In this document: piece after piece, positions 1 to 10,870 of the stretch | Layout: each line of letters begins with the position of its first letter | Position numbering within the stretch: the first letter of the stretch is position 1 | DNA from: Liopterus haemorrhoidalis | Taxonomy: Eukaryota > Arthropoda > Insecta > Coleoptera > Dytiscidae | Assembly: GCA_963971575.1 (NCBI GenBank) | Contig: OZ020624.1 | Coordinates: 28,656,356 to 28,720,355, forward strand | DNA length: 64,000 bases | Reading direction: 5' to 3' | The notes under the pieces: model-generated | Seen by the model: only the letters and a program-made list of their open reading frames with translations | Databases searched by the model: none | What the model was told of the DNA's origin: nothing | Program-made: the position numbers and the translations under genes

Positions 1-306
1 TTCATTTGGATATATTGCTTTCGATTCAGGGGCTTTGATTTTTTTTGGTTTGCAAATTGGAAATATTCAGATGAAATTGAAAGAGGTTTTAGCCATTCGA
101 TAACAAATTGGAAATTATTAAACAAATACAAAGGCCATGCTAGAATTATTGACAATAAGGGACGTCGTTGATATTTTTTATGGATTTTATTATAAATATG
201 CTTAAAGCAACTCCCTTCAATGATCATAAATTTTATGGCCTTTGCTAGTAAGGCAATTTGGTCAGGACAATTCTAATTTTTTATATTGAAATTTCTATGT
301 CTGAGC

Positions 307-390
307 AGGATTCAAACCCCAGACCTTAGCAACGTAGGGCACGTGCTGTGGGGCTTGTCAAGACATGACAAACCCCACAATAATACTTAT
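307..390. repeat. SINE/LINE-like 3' hairpin tail with degenerate tRNA-like B box
   Basis: A short imperfect hairpin (tggggcttgtc / gacaaacccca, about 348-382) is followed by an ATA-rich run. Nearly the same hairpin with a longer ATA tail occurs at 6331-6378, so this is a dispersed repeat end. Just before it, ggattcaaacccc is the reverse complement of a pol III B box, so the tRNA-like head would lie on the opposite strand. The two parts may belong to different insertions. Confidence 0.35.
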
Positions 391-451
391 TATGTGCTAA
401 AAATATTACATTTTTTACAATCGTCAATAACATTACGTTTACAAAATATTA

Positions 452-1016
452 GACCGGGAGCTCATGACATATTTGGTCTCCGATTTCATACAGCATGCCT
501 TTTGGAGGAGAGAATATATACCCTGTGACAACAAAAAAGGGATGGTACTAAACCCCTGCACGCTTTCCGGTCATTGGGAAAATTGCATTTCCACTTGCAC
601 AACATTTTTGTGTTTTTCTCTGATTTAATATTGCTTGCCCTTTTGTGAAAAGAAAGTTATAACAAATTTAAAGTCTTTTAATTATAGGCATGCTGTATGA
701 AAACGCGGAAAATCATATTTTTTTATTACAAGATCACATGACCGTTTGAGCCCTTTGGGACCCTCCGAATCGCATGCATATATTTAAAAGACTTTAAATT
801 TGTTATAACTTTCTTTTGACAAAAGGGCAAGAAATATTAAATCAGAGAAAAGCACAAAAATTTTGTGTTTAAGTGGAAATGCAATTTTCCCTATGACCGG
901 AAAGCGTGCAGGGGTTTAGTACCATCCCTTTTTTGTTGTCACAGGGTAAATATTCTCTCCTCCAAAAGGCATGCTGTATGAAATCGGAGACCAAAAACTG
1001 TCATGAGCTCCCGGTC
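452..1016. mobile_element. Foldback MITE, about 240-bp inverted arms, TA-flanked
   Basis: The left arm (452 to about 688) is matched in inverted orientation by the right arm (about 779-1016). Both end in gaccgggagctcatgaca or its complement and are flanked by TA, at 450-451 and 1017-1018. The arms are more than 85% alike by eye. The unique centre is about 90 bases and carries another copy of the ggcatgctgtatgaaa motif that also occurs in each arm. There is no coding capacity. The TA flanks suggest mobilisation by a Tc1/mariner-type transposase, which is an inference. The short ORFs crossing it are chance. Confidence 0.75.
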
Positions 1017-1133
1017 TATATGTAGGGGACATTACAAGATGCATATTATATTTTATATATAGGTTTTAAATGTGCAGTATGTTTACAATTCTCATACATA
1101 GGCACATGATATTTAGCTGGACAAACTGAGTGA

Positions 1134-2398
1134 TCACAGAACCTCCTTCAAGTCACTGAAATCGTTTATCAGATACTCATCAGTGGAGTAGAAGGTCCTG
1201 CATATTAAATATCTCTTGGTTATTTTTTTGAAATTTAAAATGTTGAGACTTTTGATGGCTGGAGGAAGCACATTGTAAAATTTAATCGCGAAGAAATTGG
1301 TACTATACCTGGACATTCCAAGTATTATGAATTCTGGACGTATCTCGTTTTTATTCCTAGTGTTGTATGAACTGAACTTTGGACTAAGAATTTGGTTTGG
1401 TTTTCATGAACGTAGAGGATGCAGTGATGAATATACAGGGAAGGTAACGTTAATAAACCCAACTCCACAAATGCTTTTTTGCAGTCGCACCGGTATTGGA
1501 TATTCCCCATAATCCTGACAGCTCTACGTTGTAGAGAAAATAGCCGTCCCACATGGCTGGAATGACCGCAGATTAGAATTGCATAAATCAATTGAGTTTG
1601 AATAGAGGCATAGTAGTAAGTTCTTTGAACTGCCTTAGACGCACACCATTTTAAATTATTTAGGCAGTAAATAGACGAACAAAGTTTCTTGGCTATTTTG
1701 TTAGCATGCTGATCCCAAGTCAGCTTGCTGTCTATTTCTAGACCTAGAAAGGATACCGAGACTGGATTGTTGGTGTCCTGTAGATTTCTAGTAGAGAAGA
1801 CCATAAGTTGAGTTTTGTTCGTATTCAAGGTTAACTTATTTGCCAGAAACCAGTTGTGGTAGTAGGACATGGATAACTCTCTATTATCTATAAGTGACGT
1901 TAGGGATTTGTTGCTATTAAGGACCGTAGTGTCGTCTGCAAAGAGGATGGTGTTTAACTCAATTTTAACGAAGATCATTGATGTACAGTAGGAATAGAAC
2001 AGGGCCCAGAACTGACCCTTGTGGGACTCCGTGTTTTACATACAATGTCTGGGAGGTCTCGTTTCCTGCGTGTACAAATTGTTTCCTGTTTGTCAGGTAT
2101 GACTCTATTAGACTAATGCTTTCGAGAGTAAACTTGTAATATAGTAGCTTTCTTGTTAAAATATCGTGATTAACGGAGTCAAAAGCTTTGATCAGGTCAA
2201 GAAAGCTACCTGAGCAGTAGAGTCCTTTTTCAAAGCAAAATGTGATGTATTCCATGAAATCTAGGATCGCGTTGGTGGTTGATTTGCCAGATCTGAAACC
2301 ATATTGTTTGGAGGAAAGTATATTGTGTTTCTCAACGTAGCTTGTCAATTGGTTTTTTAAGACCTTTTCAAAAAAATTTGAAAAACAAGGTATTTTAT
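1134..2398 (-). pseudogene. Jockey-like LINE reverse transcriptase relic, 5'-truncated
   Basis: Read on the minus strand, this is the RT and C-terminal part of a non-LTR retrotransposon ORF2. It opens at about 2398 with an FSNFFEKVLK-like stretch, then YGFRSGKSTTNAILDFM, then LIKAFDSVNHD. The GVPQGSVLGPVLFLLYIND block ends near 1965, followed by FADDTT (the catalytic box, intact) near 1940. FLGLEIDSKLTWDQH and the long post-RT tail follow, ending in FFAIKFYNVLPPAIKSL at 1134-1316. At least two frameshifts or stops break it, near 1970 and near 1325. The endonuclease domain is absent, as expected of a 5'-truncated insertion. It cannot make a working protein. The Jockey-like label rests on motif style, and clade placement needs a phylogeny. 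Confidence 0.85.
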
Positions 2399-2884
2399 GT
2401 TATTAAATTATCGTTATAATAATTTAATAGTGTCACAGGTCTAATTACTTAAATGCATTTCAATCCACCAAATTATTGAATGTATCAAAATAATTGAAGT
2501 GTAAATTTGTATAAAACTATGTCAATCAAACATTTGGTTGTGACCACATTGACCTGAATTTTCTCGCTGTAATATTCCGCATTTGACATGAAGCTTATCA
2601 TCAAAGCTCAACGTTCTCGCGTTTCACAATTTTTCTTCATTACTCATTAACGTTGGACGTCATCGTTTAAATGCCAGTGCTATGATGTAAAGAGCTTTTG
2701 TAAAGTATCATGTTCCTCGAGCACCACTATAAAGCTTTGAGTTAACTGGAAAAATTGTTACTCTGTTTAGTTGTGGTATGCCTTAAGGAAACTCAAACAG
2801 AAAGACAACACTTAAGAAATATACTACGGGAAATTATAGAAAAACTACTGAAAATTTTTAAGTACAGAATTTAACATTATCAAA
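2399..2884. other. No recognisable feature
   Basis: AT-rich sequence between two oppositely oriented LINE relics. I see no ORF, repeat end or RNA gene that can be supported. Confidence 0.5.
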
Positions 2885-3472
2885 TTAATGATATCCTACT
2901 TAGAAAACAGGACACAGATTTCATTTAAAAATGTTTCGTCAGATCTCATAACAGTTACCTCGGGCGTTCCAAAAGGATCAATCCTCGGCCCTCTCCTCTT
3001 CTTGATTTATGTCAATGATTTCTCCTCGTACATTGGTAGAACCAGTATTTTATACGCCGATGACACAACAGTAATTGCAAGATCGTCATCACTCGTTGAT
3101 GTTACCACTATTAATAACATCGCAATGCAGAGAGCTAAGTACTGGTTCGACACCAATCGACTCTCCCTAAATCTTAATAAGACCCAACAAATTCTTTTAA
3201 CACTAAAACAAACAGTTTTGATAATCCGAAATCTGTGAATTTATTGGGGGTACAAATTGATCCCAAATTCACTTGGGATCAACATGTCAGTGTTTTGGCA
3301 AACAAATTCTGTTCTGCAATATATTTGCTAATAAACCTGACATACATTGTAAGTACCGACGTTCTGAGAATTGCATACTATGCATTATTCCACTCCCAAA
3401 TGACATACAGCATTACAGCATGGGGTCATTCGGCAGCAGCTAACAGAATTTTTAGCCTACAATATAAGAAAT
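2885..3472 (+). pseudogene. Jockey-like LINE reverse transcriptase relic
   Basis: The plus-strand ORF2 fragment starts at ISYLENRTQISFKN. It carries GVPKGSILGPLLFLIYVNDF and ILYADDTT, so the catalytic aspartates are kept, then WFDTNRLSLNLNKTQ. A one-base frameshift near 3200 separates this from VNLLGVQIDPKFTWDQH and the post-RT region as far as RIFSLQYKK near 3472. The homology then stops abruptly where antisense mariner sequence begins, so the 3' part was lost or displaced by that insertion. It is related to, but diverged from, the copy at 1134-2398. Confidence 0.85.
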
Positions 3473-4060
3473 TAATTTATTCATCAAAGTATGCACCCAT
3501 ATTCTATACACGTTTGCCATTTAAGCGGCAGGTTGTATAAGCCGGTGGTATAAAACTCTGGTATATGAGAGTCAATAAATTCTTGGAAGGCCAGTTTTAC
3601 AGCATTGCCGGAATTAAACTGTTTTCCTATTAAAAAGTTTTCCAAATTGCGGAAGAAGTGGTAGTCAGTGAAGAAGTTCCAACTCCAATTCCTGTAGTTT
3701 TGCCACAGTCATTTGTGCAGTGTGTGCTCTAGCGTTATCATGCAATAAGATAAGAGTCGATCTGTGGACCAATCTAGGCTGCTTTTTTAAAAGTTTTTGC
3801 ATTATTTCGTCCAGTTGGTTGCAGTATATGTCTGCTGTGAGCAATGAACCAGGTTTTTATTTATTTTTTTTATTTTTAAGTTAACTCTACGAAATTTGGC
3901 GAACCAATTTGATATTGTCTGCTGCGTAGTAACACTAGAGCCAAATACACTATTAACGTTTTGCGCGGCATGCGATGCCGTAGTTCCACGTAAGAACTCA
4001 TACTCCATAATAGTACGAATTTCTGACCGTTCAATTTTCAACAAAATTAATTTAAAAAAA
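3473..4060 (-). pseudogene. Mariner transposase relic with internal deletion
   Basis: On the minus strand, the N-terminal helix-turn-helix part (RSEIRTIMEYEFLRG, then VTTQQTISNWFAKFR) occupies about 4035-3885. It is followed after a deletion by LLTADIYCNQLDEIMQKL and the LILLHDNARAHTA block, which holds the second Asp of the DDD triad, at about 3860-3690. TDYHFFRNLENFLIGK holds the third Asp, and NLPLKWQTCIE forms the C-terminus near 3500. Frameshifts separate these blocks, and the segment with the first Asp is missing. It abuts the LINE at about 3472. Terminal inverted repeats were not identified. Confidence 0.8.
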
Positions 4061-5100
4061 GATTTTTGATATTTTTTAGAGCATACAATGATTTCTTTAA
4101 ACAGGCGAGATGTGTAACTTTCCAATATTCAAATTCTTTTCCAATATATTAAGCCAATGTCAAATATAAGCTGTTAAAGTTGGCAATATTATTAACTACA
4201 AATTTCATCCCTGATGACCTAATAACAACTGAGTATTGTTTTCACGTTGGTAATATTACGTTCTGAAATTGGTAACTAAATAAACCAAGTGTAATGTCAT
4301 CTCATAATTATCTTGAACAGAGTTTCGGGTTTTTGCGTCATACAGAAAACCCTGAAAATTTTATACTTACGAGAGTTTTAAATAAACCAACGATTTTTGA
4401 ATAAATGTATCGACTTGGAATATATTTCGTGTTAAAATAGATTTATTTAAAAGTTTTTTGCTTAAAAATACATACAAAAGTTTATACTTAAAGGTCAAAA
4501 TTGAAAAGAGGTAAAAGTTTAAAAGAAAATATACAAGGATCGATATTTAAAACCGTGCCAGTCTTTCACCCTTCACACTTAGCTTTCAATTGACAAACGT
4601 AACGAGTTTACTCGAAAAACAAATTATACTCTCACCTTAAGTAATCTAAAAACCTTTCAAATAGTTTTGAAAGACTTTAGTTGTCGACCACAAAACTTAA
4701 AGTAATGCTTCTATTCTCAAGTTTTAAAATTTAAATGAACATTTTCCTTCTTGAATATAAGTATTTGCTGAATCTGGTAATCAAATTAGTACAGTTTTAA
4801 AACTTTATTTTTCCATTGCACTGGGAATTCTTTCCAGATGCTTTAAGAAGTTTTTAAGATGCTTCCGGCAAATCTGATTGATTCGAAAGAAATCGTACAA
4901 TTTTTGAAGACTTAGATTATCTTTGGTTTCCGTACACATAACATTAACTTAAAAGGATCCTACACTGTAAGCGCAATAAGGAAAATTTCAATACTACCAT
5001 TCAATTTTGTGGATAAATTTTAGTTCAAAAATTTTCCCAACTTGCTCACACGTCGCTTTTTCGAAAAAAATGTGTGTTCTCATTATCGTGATACACCATA
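4061..5100. other. No recognisable feature
   Basis: About 1 kb of AT-rich DNA. The ORF at 4994-5269 (-) is a chance overlap of a hAT-like end and a LINE relic. Confidence 0.5.
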
Positions 5101-5172
5101 ATATAGGGGGGGCACAGACAATATTTACATAATTTCGGGGGGTCCCAGGCCAGAAAAGGTTGAGAAACACTG
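5101..5172. mobile_element. hAT-like non-autonomous element end (fragment)
   Basis: The stretch ends in ggttgagaaacactg. Its complement, CAGTGTTTCTCAACC, is a common hAT terminal sequence, and the same end closes the MITE at 46150-46398. Runs of G (aggggggg, cgggggg) precede it. I could not find the partner end or an 8-bp duplication, so only one end is called. Confidence 0.5.
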
Positions 5173-5224
5173 ATGTGGTAGACTTTGAGGGATTTAAAGT
5201 AGGTACAGATGCGATATAATCATC

Positions 5225-5465
5225 ATTAATTAGCCTTTCTTGTCCACTGCTGAACGTAGGCCTTCCCAATTTTTTCCATTCGAACCGATCTTGTGCCTTC
5301 TTTCCAGTTCTCCGTAACTCTCTTTACGTCATCCGTCCATCCAGTTGGGAGTCTTCCTCTGCTTTTGTTGGTATCCATGGGTGTCTAATCTAGCATCTTC
5401 TTTGTCCATCTGTCGTCTTGAAGTCTAGCGACATCTCCAGACCAGTTCCATTTAATACGAGAAAT
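5225..5465 (-). pseudogene. RTE-type LINE ORF2 C-terminal fragment
   Basis: The minus-strand reading gives NWSGDVARLQDDRWTKKML, a stop, then RGRLPTGWTDDVKRV and IGKAYVQQWTRKAN. This is the usual C-terminal tail of RTE/CR1-group LINE polyproteins (the GHVARxxDxRWTKK / GRPPTRWxDD signature). Only about 80 residues remain. Upstream RT is absent and there is one internal stop. Confidence 0.75.
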
Positions 5466-6290
5466 TCGATGATGTCACATACTTTTGTTTGTAGTATATT
5501 AATACCATATTCAAAATAAATCAGCCAACATTATATCAGTACTTTTCCCACAATACGAACGAATTTATATATGTATAGTATAGATGTCCTTATATCTCTT
5601 GTGTGAAGATAAACCAGTCCACTTTAAGAGCCATGTTATCCTGGTTGAGCTGTAATATAATTACGAACTTCGTCCAGAAAATTACAAATGTTTCCTTATC
5701 AATTTTATTTATGACAAAAGGCAAGATTCGTTTAAAAAAATCTGCAGCCTTGTAGTAATTCCAAGACTAATTCCATTACCAAATCCAGCCTGCTTTACAG
5801 ATACGAAATATGGTAACTTCTGTGCTTTTAATGTATTACAATGGAACTAAATGTTAAACAGCAGTGTTCTTTGTATAAATAATTTAACGTGTTAACCTTT
5901 TGTTGTTAGACATTTAAGTAGAATATATCATTTCATTATTAGCTTAGTGTCTCTAAATTCACATACACTCATGATCTCATTTCCCGACATGGAAAACCAC
6001 AAATTCTAATTTGTAAAGACAAATCAACGATTCCTACAGCAAACCCTTGACATGTTGGTAATTTGCTCTGGTAATATATCACCATAGGAACAGAGGCTAG
6101 CACCACATATTTCAGCCTATTACCGGAACGAACAAACGACGTCACACGGCCCTTAGGAAGTCACTACAGTGACGGGGGAAACTTCAAAACTATAGGGGTA
6201 AAATGGAAGGAAGAAATCATAATACGAGGGCTATTTTTTTTAGTTCCGTTGAGTTAGTATAAGCAAATAAGAGTAATAAGGGTCTCTAGT
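5466..6290. other. No recognisable gene; one possible mariner end
   Basis: AT-rich sequence. At 6231-6247, atacgagggctattt resembles the start of some mariner inverted repeats, and a mariner relic follows at 6575, but no partner end was found. Confidence 0.35.
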
Positions 6291-6380
6291 ATGACGTGGC
6301 TCAAAAGGTTGCTGAAGTTTGAGATTAGTGGACGCTTGTCAAGACCTGACAAACCCCATAATAATAATAATAATAAAATG
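6291..6380 (+). repeat. Dispersed repeat tail with (ATA)n
   Basis: cttgtcaagacctgacaaacccc followed by about seven ATA units matches the hairpin tail at 348-390. Such simple-repeat tails are typical of LINE/SINE 3' ends. Confidence 0.4.
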
Positions 6381-6560
6381 GAAAATTCCAAGTGCCGAAT
6401 TTATTGGAATTACTCCTTCCCCACTTGGAGGTTACCGACAGCCACTAAACCGGACATAACCCTTCTGGATATCGAGACCAAACAGATGTTTGTGATCGAA
6501 TTCTCAAGTCCAGCTGAGAAGAATATCTCTCTCAAGGAAAATGAAAATAGGTCCAAGTAT
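6381..6560 (+). pseudogene. LINE-associated C-terminal domain fragment
   Basis: The plus-strand translation has KPDITLLDIETKQMFVIEFS, PAEKNISLKENE and KYR. The PDITLxDxxxKxxxxIEFSxP pattern, followed by a charged KExEKxxKY motif, is known from the post-RT region of several type-1 non-LTR retrotransposon polyproteins. Only about 55 residues remain. It is cut by the mariner relic that begins at 6575. Confidence 0.5.
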
Positions 6561-6564
6561 AGGC

Positions 6565-6905
6565 TTTCTCCTTGATGCCGCCTTTATCTCCTCACTCGGA
6601 GCGTAGCGTCGTCCTTTAATGGGCCTCTTCAGTTTCGGGAACAAGAAAAAGTCACAGGGGGCCAGATCTGGGGAATACGGTGGCTGCGGCATTATTAGTG
6701 TGTTGTTCTTGGTCTAAATTGAGCAATTTTGGTACGAATATCGCGGCGACCCGTCTCATGCCCAAATCATTGGTAAAAATCGAATGGCACTAGCCAATCG
6801 ATATGTTTAGGTCCTCAACAACTTCTCTAACGGTGATTCGATGATTGGCCAATACTATTTTCTTCACTGCATCAATGTTTAATGCCTGTTTTTGTTTGTC
6901 CCAGT
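6565..6905 (-). pseudogene. Mariner-like transposase relic with internal deletion
   Basis: On the minus strand, KQALNIDAVKKIVLANHRIT and VREVVEDLNIS (part of the HTH region) lead to DLGMRRVAAIFVPKLL. After a deletion comes MPQPPYSPDLAPCDFFLFPK and LKRPIKGRRYAPSEEIKAAS. SPDLAPCDFF holds the third catalytic Asp. The first and second catalytic residues are lost. It belongs to a different mariner lineage from the relic at 3473-4060. Confidence 0.75.
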
Positions 6906-7684
6906 CGGCTGCTTATTTCTTGTTCCGTCGATGCATTTTTTGAGATCGTGCATCCAAGATATTTGAATCTATCACACTCTTTTAATAGAAATTTAGAAAA
7001 TAATTAAAATAAAAACTTTTTTTTTAGTTTTTCCGTTTATTTTTGTCAGCTGTTTTGCTCTTTATATGATTTCTTTCTCCGCCTCTGTGCAGGTCCTAGG
7101 AAGTGACGTCATTCACCGGTAGCAGTGTCGGTGTCGTCCCATGTTAATTAACTTTAGCCGTTGGTAGGTTAGTCACGTGGTGTATGTAACGCCGAAACAG
7201 AACATGTCCGTACTGAATACGGCGGTGATTGTAAAGCCCCTTCTGTCACACGGGCCGGGGCATTGTTGGAATTTATGTGTTATATATGAGTATCCTATCA
7301 TATTGGCCAGAAAAGAACTGATTGCCCATGAACGTGACGGATTACTCTTATTTGGGGAAACAAAATTGGGATTTAAATCAAAATTAGGAAAAAGGAACGT
7401 TTTACAACACGAAAAACCTTACATCCCTGTTCAGAAGTGACACGCTAACTTGTGACCGTATTATTGTACTAAGTATTGCAGACAGTGTGAACAACATATA
7501 TATTAGTGTTAAATTTTTGTCGACAGAAGTTGTGAAAAATTATAAATCAGAACATATTGTAGTGTTTTTGGCTTTCAGTCAAGAAAGGACAAAGATAGGC
7601 AACAATTTTTATAGAGGTAATTTTGGTATTGATTTAGCAATAAAATTTCATAATTAAATTCAATATAATCCTCCAAATTTACAA
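6906..7684. other. No recognisable feature
   Basis: An ORF of 87 codons at 7177-7440 (+) has no domain or motif I recognise and is probably chance. Confidence 0.4.
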
Positions 7685-8555
7685 AGAACTTTCGACCGAG
7701 TAAACAGAGAAGACGTCTGGTCGACACTTAAAAACAGAGGCATTCATGAAAGCACCATCAAAATATTAAAAGTCTGTATACCGACAGCAAGAATTATGTC
7801 AGAACAAGAAATGAAGTATCGAGATCTTCTATAACGGAAAACGGACTTAGACAAGGATGCTTACTCAGTCCGCTACTGTTCTCACTGGTTCTAGACGACG
7901 CCATAAAAGAAGTAAGACAAAATATTGAAGAATATTGTATGGGCTACTGGAAAATGGGAAATGTGAAACTATCAGAACTTTGCTATGCGAATCACATGGT
8001 TATAATAGCAAGGAACGAGGACGAACTACAAAACAATTTGAACCAATACAATAAAGAATTGAAGAAAATAAATATGAAAATTAGCACACAAAAAACAAAA
8101 ACAATGGTAATAAACAACAAAAATTCAACACAAAATAAAAATAGATGACAAAATAATAGAACAGGTACGAAAATTCAAATATCTAGGCACAGTTTTCGTG
8201 GAAGAAGGAAAAATGGATGAAGAAATTATGGAAAGAGTAGGCGAAGCAGGAAGAATGTTCAATAGCATCAAAGCATCGTTCTTAACTAAAAAAGAAATAC
8301 CAACTAACATCAAGGTAGAGATCTTCAAAAAAATGACAGTACCAATAAGCCTCAGAATCCTGGACCACTACAGCGATGCATAGGTCTAAAATAAGTAGCT
8401 CCGAAATGAGATTTTTAAGGAAAATCGAAGGTAAAACAAATTTGGACAGAATAAGAAATGAAGTATTTAGAGAAAAACTAGGCACAAAACCAGTAGAGAC
8501 TATAATAGAAGAAGGACAGCTAAGATGGTTGGGACATAGACACAAAGTTCTCAAG
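7685..8555 (+). pseudogene. RTE-type LINE reverse transcriptase relic, catalytic box lost
   Basis: The plus-strand blocks occur in family order. TFDRVNREDVWSTLKNRGI lies near 7690, ENGLRQGCLLSPLLFSLVLD near 7840, then LCYANHMVIIARNEDELQNN, KFKYLGTVFVEEGKMDE, and finally EMRFLRKIEGKTNLDRIRNE and QLRWLGHRHKV at 8400-8550. The catalytic YADD is changed to YANH at about 7984-7995, so the enzyme would be dead even without the several frameshifts (around 7830, 8150 and 8370). The endonuclease region is missing (5' truncation). Length is about 290 codons against roughly 1000 for an intact ORF. Confidence 0.85.
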
Positions 8556-10138
8556 TTGTATTAATTGAGAAAAATTGTATTCCCTCTATCTTGAAGGTCA
8601 CAAATTCACTAAAATGTGTTGTATCTATCGTGAGTAGTTCATATGTTAATACATGTATATTTTGTTTAGATAAAAATATCTTTTGACCCTTGTTTCTTAT
8701 TAGGTAAAAAATCTTGCAAATTCAAACTTCATAGGAGTATTATTTATTTTATTCACGGCCGCATGTCCTATTCTTAAGCAATACACATTATTCAACGCTG
8801 CCACCATAAACCATTTCAAAAAACAAAACATTACTGCCAGGATATATTGTTCTAAATTTACAAAATAAAAACCATAATGGTTTCATCGTCAGCCAAGTCC
8901 TGAATTTAAATTAGGTCGTCATTGACAATTTGTTTGTTTAAAATCTGATACCAAAAATAAACGTTTACAAAAAAATATTTTCCCTGATTGTTGGAATCCT
9001 AAAATCAACATTGACTTGAACAATAAATCTTTAATGAACACGTATTGGGTTGGTACTGACCATCAGTAAAACTGTTCATGACATCGCAGTTGGTCAGGTT
9101 GTTTCAAAATTTAGTGAATATTGTCAGGACAAGGGGACTGACATTGGTAATTTAGGGATATAATCTAGGGACTTCCATGTGTCAACCCTTCAGTAAATAG
9201 ATCATTTACTTGTCTAAATATACAGAGTTAACACCAAGTGAAAGGTTAGAGGCATGAGGGTTCAAAGGCGAACTTGAGAGTGTGGTTGTTTATCTGAAAA
9301 TTTCACCTAATTATCATTATTTTTCTTCTTATTTGTAGTTTTAAAACGCTTCGGCTACTGTAACTATTAGCGTCTGTGTTTGCATAAATTTTTACAATAT
9401 TGTCAAATATATGAAATAATTTAAATATTATTTTGAATGAATTTAAATACAAATTAAACCAAAAACAACCCTATTAATTTACAAATTGAGTTAATTTATA
9501 AATTATCAGATTGTCACGAATACAGGTCATCCACATCTTAAGAATAACTTACTCTGCACTAAATTGACCCGTGTTCGAACACCTAACACATGTCCTGAAA
9601 TTCTTCCACGGATTGTTTTTATATAATTCATAAATAAAGAGCTAAAAGATCTTAAGAGACAATAAGTAAGAAGTAGTAATTAGTAATCAGTACTCTTGTG
9701 ACTATTACCAATTGTGCATTGACCAATAATGGGCCTACAAAGCCGTGGTTATGTAAGTACAGTTTAATATAATATTTTTGTATTTGCTCCAGATGTGTCT
9801 CACAACAATGGAATTTATTCCCTTTCAGTAAAACTCTAACGATCCGAAATTACTTAATTGACTTAATTAATGAGTCGCTAGGTGTAACCTAAGCTCTACC
9901 AAGAGCCCTTATTAGAAATTATATTTATTGTATTCAAAGTGTTATATAATTTAGGCATAATTAGCCTGGCGTTTGTCAGTACTGTTAGCAAGTACAAATT
10001 ATATTATTTTATTTCTATCAATAAATTAGTTTGCATAATTTATATTCTTTTATTCATACAAACCCCCCAAAAACCAACCTGGTCTTATCTTATTTTACTG
10101 GGTTGTTACATAACTCCGTTCGTTTTTTTTTTTTTTTT
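8556..10138. other. No recognisable feature
   Basis: 1.6 kb of AT-rich sequence. No ORF, inverted-repeat element or RNA gene could be supported. Confidence 0.5.
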
Positions 10139-10330
10139 TTCTCACCTTTTATTCAATAAAATATACATTATTTTCTATCACTTTGGACAAACGCTCAGGC
10201 AATTTCATAATGGCATCTCTCCAAAAGGTTCCGTCTTTGCTCTCGATATCGTCCATTTTAATATCGTCCAAAGATGCGAAATGATTTCCGTTAAGGTAAT
10301 TTTGTAGAGTGCGGAGCAAACGGTAGTCGG
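10139..10330 (-). pseudogene. Mariner transposase C-terminal fragment
   Basis: The minus-strand reading begins DYRLLRTLQNYLNGNHFASL (the D is the third catalytic Asp of mariner) and continues through DGTFWRDAIMKLPERLSKV to ENNVYFIE and a stop. The last block matches the usual mariner ending (LPERWxKxIxxNGxYF). The rest of the transposase is absent. It abuts the ATA tail of the neighbouring LINE relic. Confidence 0.75.
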
Positions 10331-10870
10331 TATTATTATTATTATTATCAGGTCTTTTGCAGTATTTTGGCGCCCAATTTCACACTCTTTTGGGCTAACT
10401 GGCATTTTTTGTATATGTCCAAATTAGGAAAGTCTCTTTTCAGTTGTCTCTATAATGTTTTCTTCGACACCCATTTTGGCTCTACGTTTGATTACGTAAG
10501 CAATCAAGATTCGAGATACCACAACTGCTTCTCCAGAAATTCATTTTGACAGCAGTTAATCTCCTTTTATTCTTCTTATTTAGCTCTCAGACTTGTGATC
10601 CATACTTGCAGATGCTTTCTAATTTGGACTTGTAAATTAAAAAAAGATTTCTTGATTTTTGTAGCAACTCATTTCAAAGAACTTAAGTTATTTTATCTGC
10701 TTTTCTCTTGGTTACATTTGGTGTAATGTCCTCCTGGATCTTCCCGAAAGTTAATAGGTTTATACCAAGGAACTTAAATTTAGAAGATTTTTGTAGAGTC
10801 TCGTTTTCCTGAACAAGATCCTGGGCTTCTTCTCTGATCACAAGGTCTTGTGTTTTGTTGTGATTTCTTT
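10331..10870 (-). pseudogene. RTE-type LINE ORF2 C-terminal relic with (TAA)n tail
   Basis: The minus-strand blocks are KFKFLGINLLTFGKIQEDI, IYKSKLESICKYGSQV, ELNKKNKRRLTAVKMNFW, MGVEENIIETTEKRLS and FGHIQKMPV. Together they form the post-RT thumb and C-terminal tail of an RTE-like LINE, ending in a simple ATA/TAA tract at 10331-10349. Stops and frameshifts are scattered through it. It is distinct from the copy at 7685-8555. Confidence 0.75.

Noticed and set aside
7177..7440. ORF of 87 codons on the plus strand
   Set aside because: No recognisable domain, no splice or poly(A) context, and length is within chance for this window.
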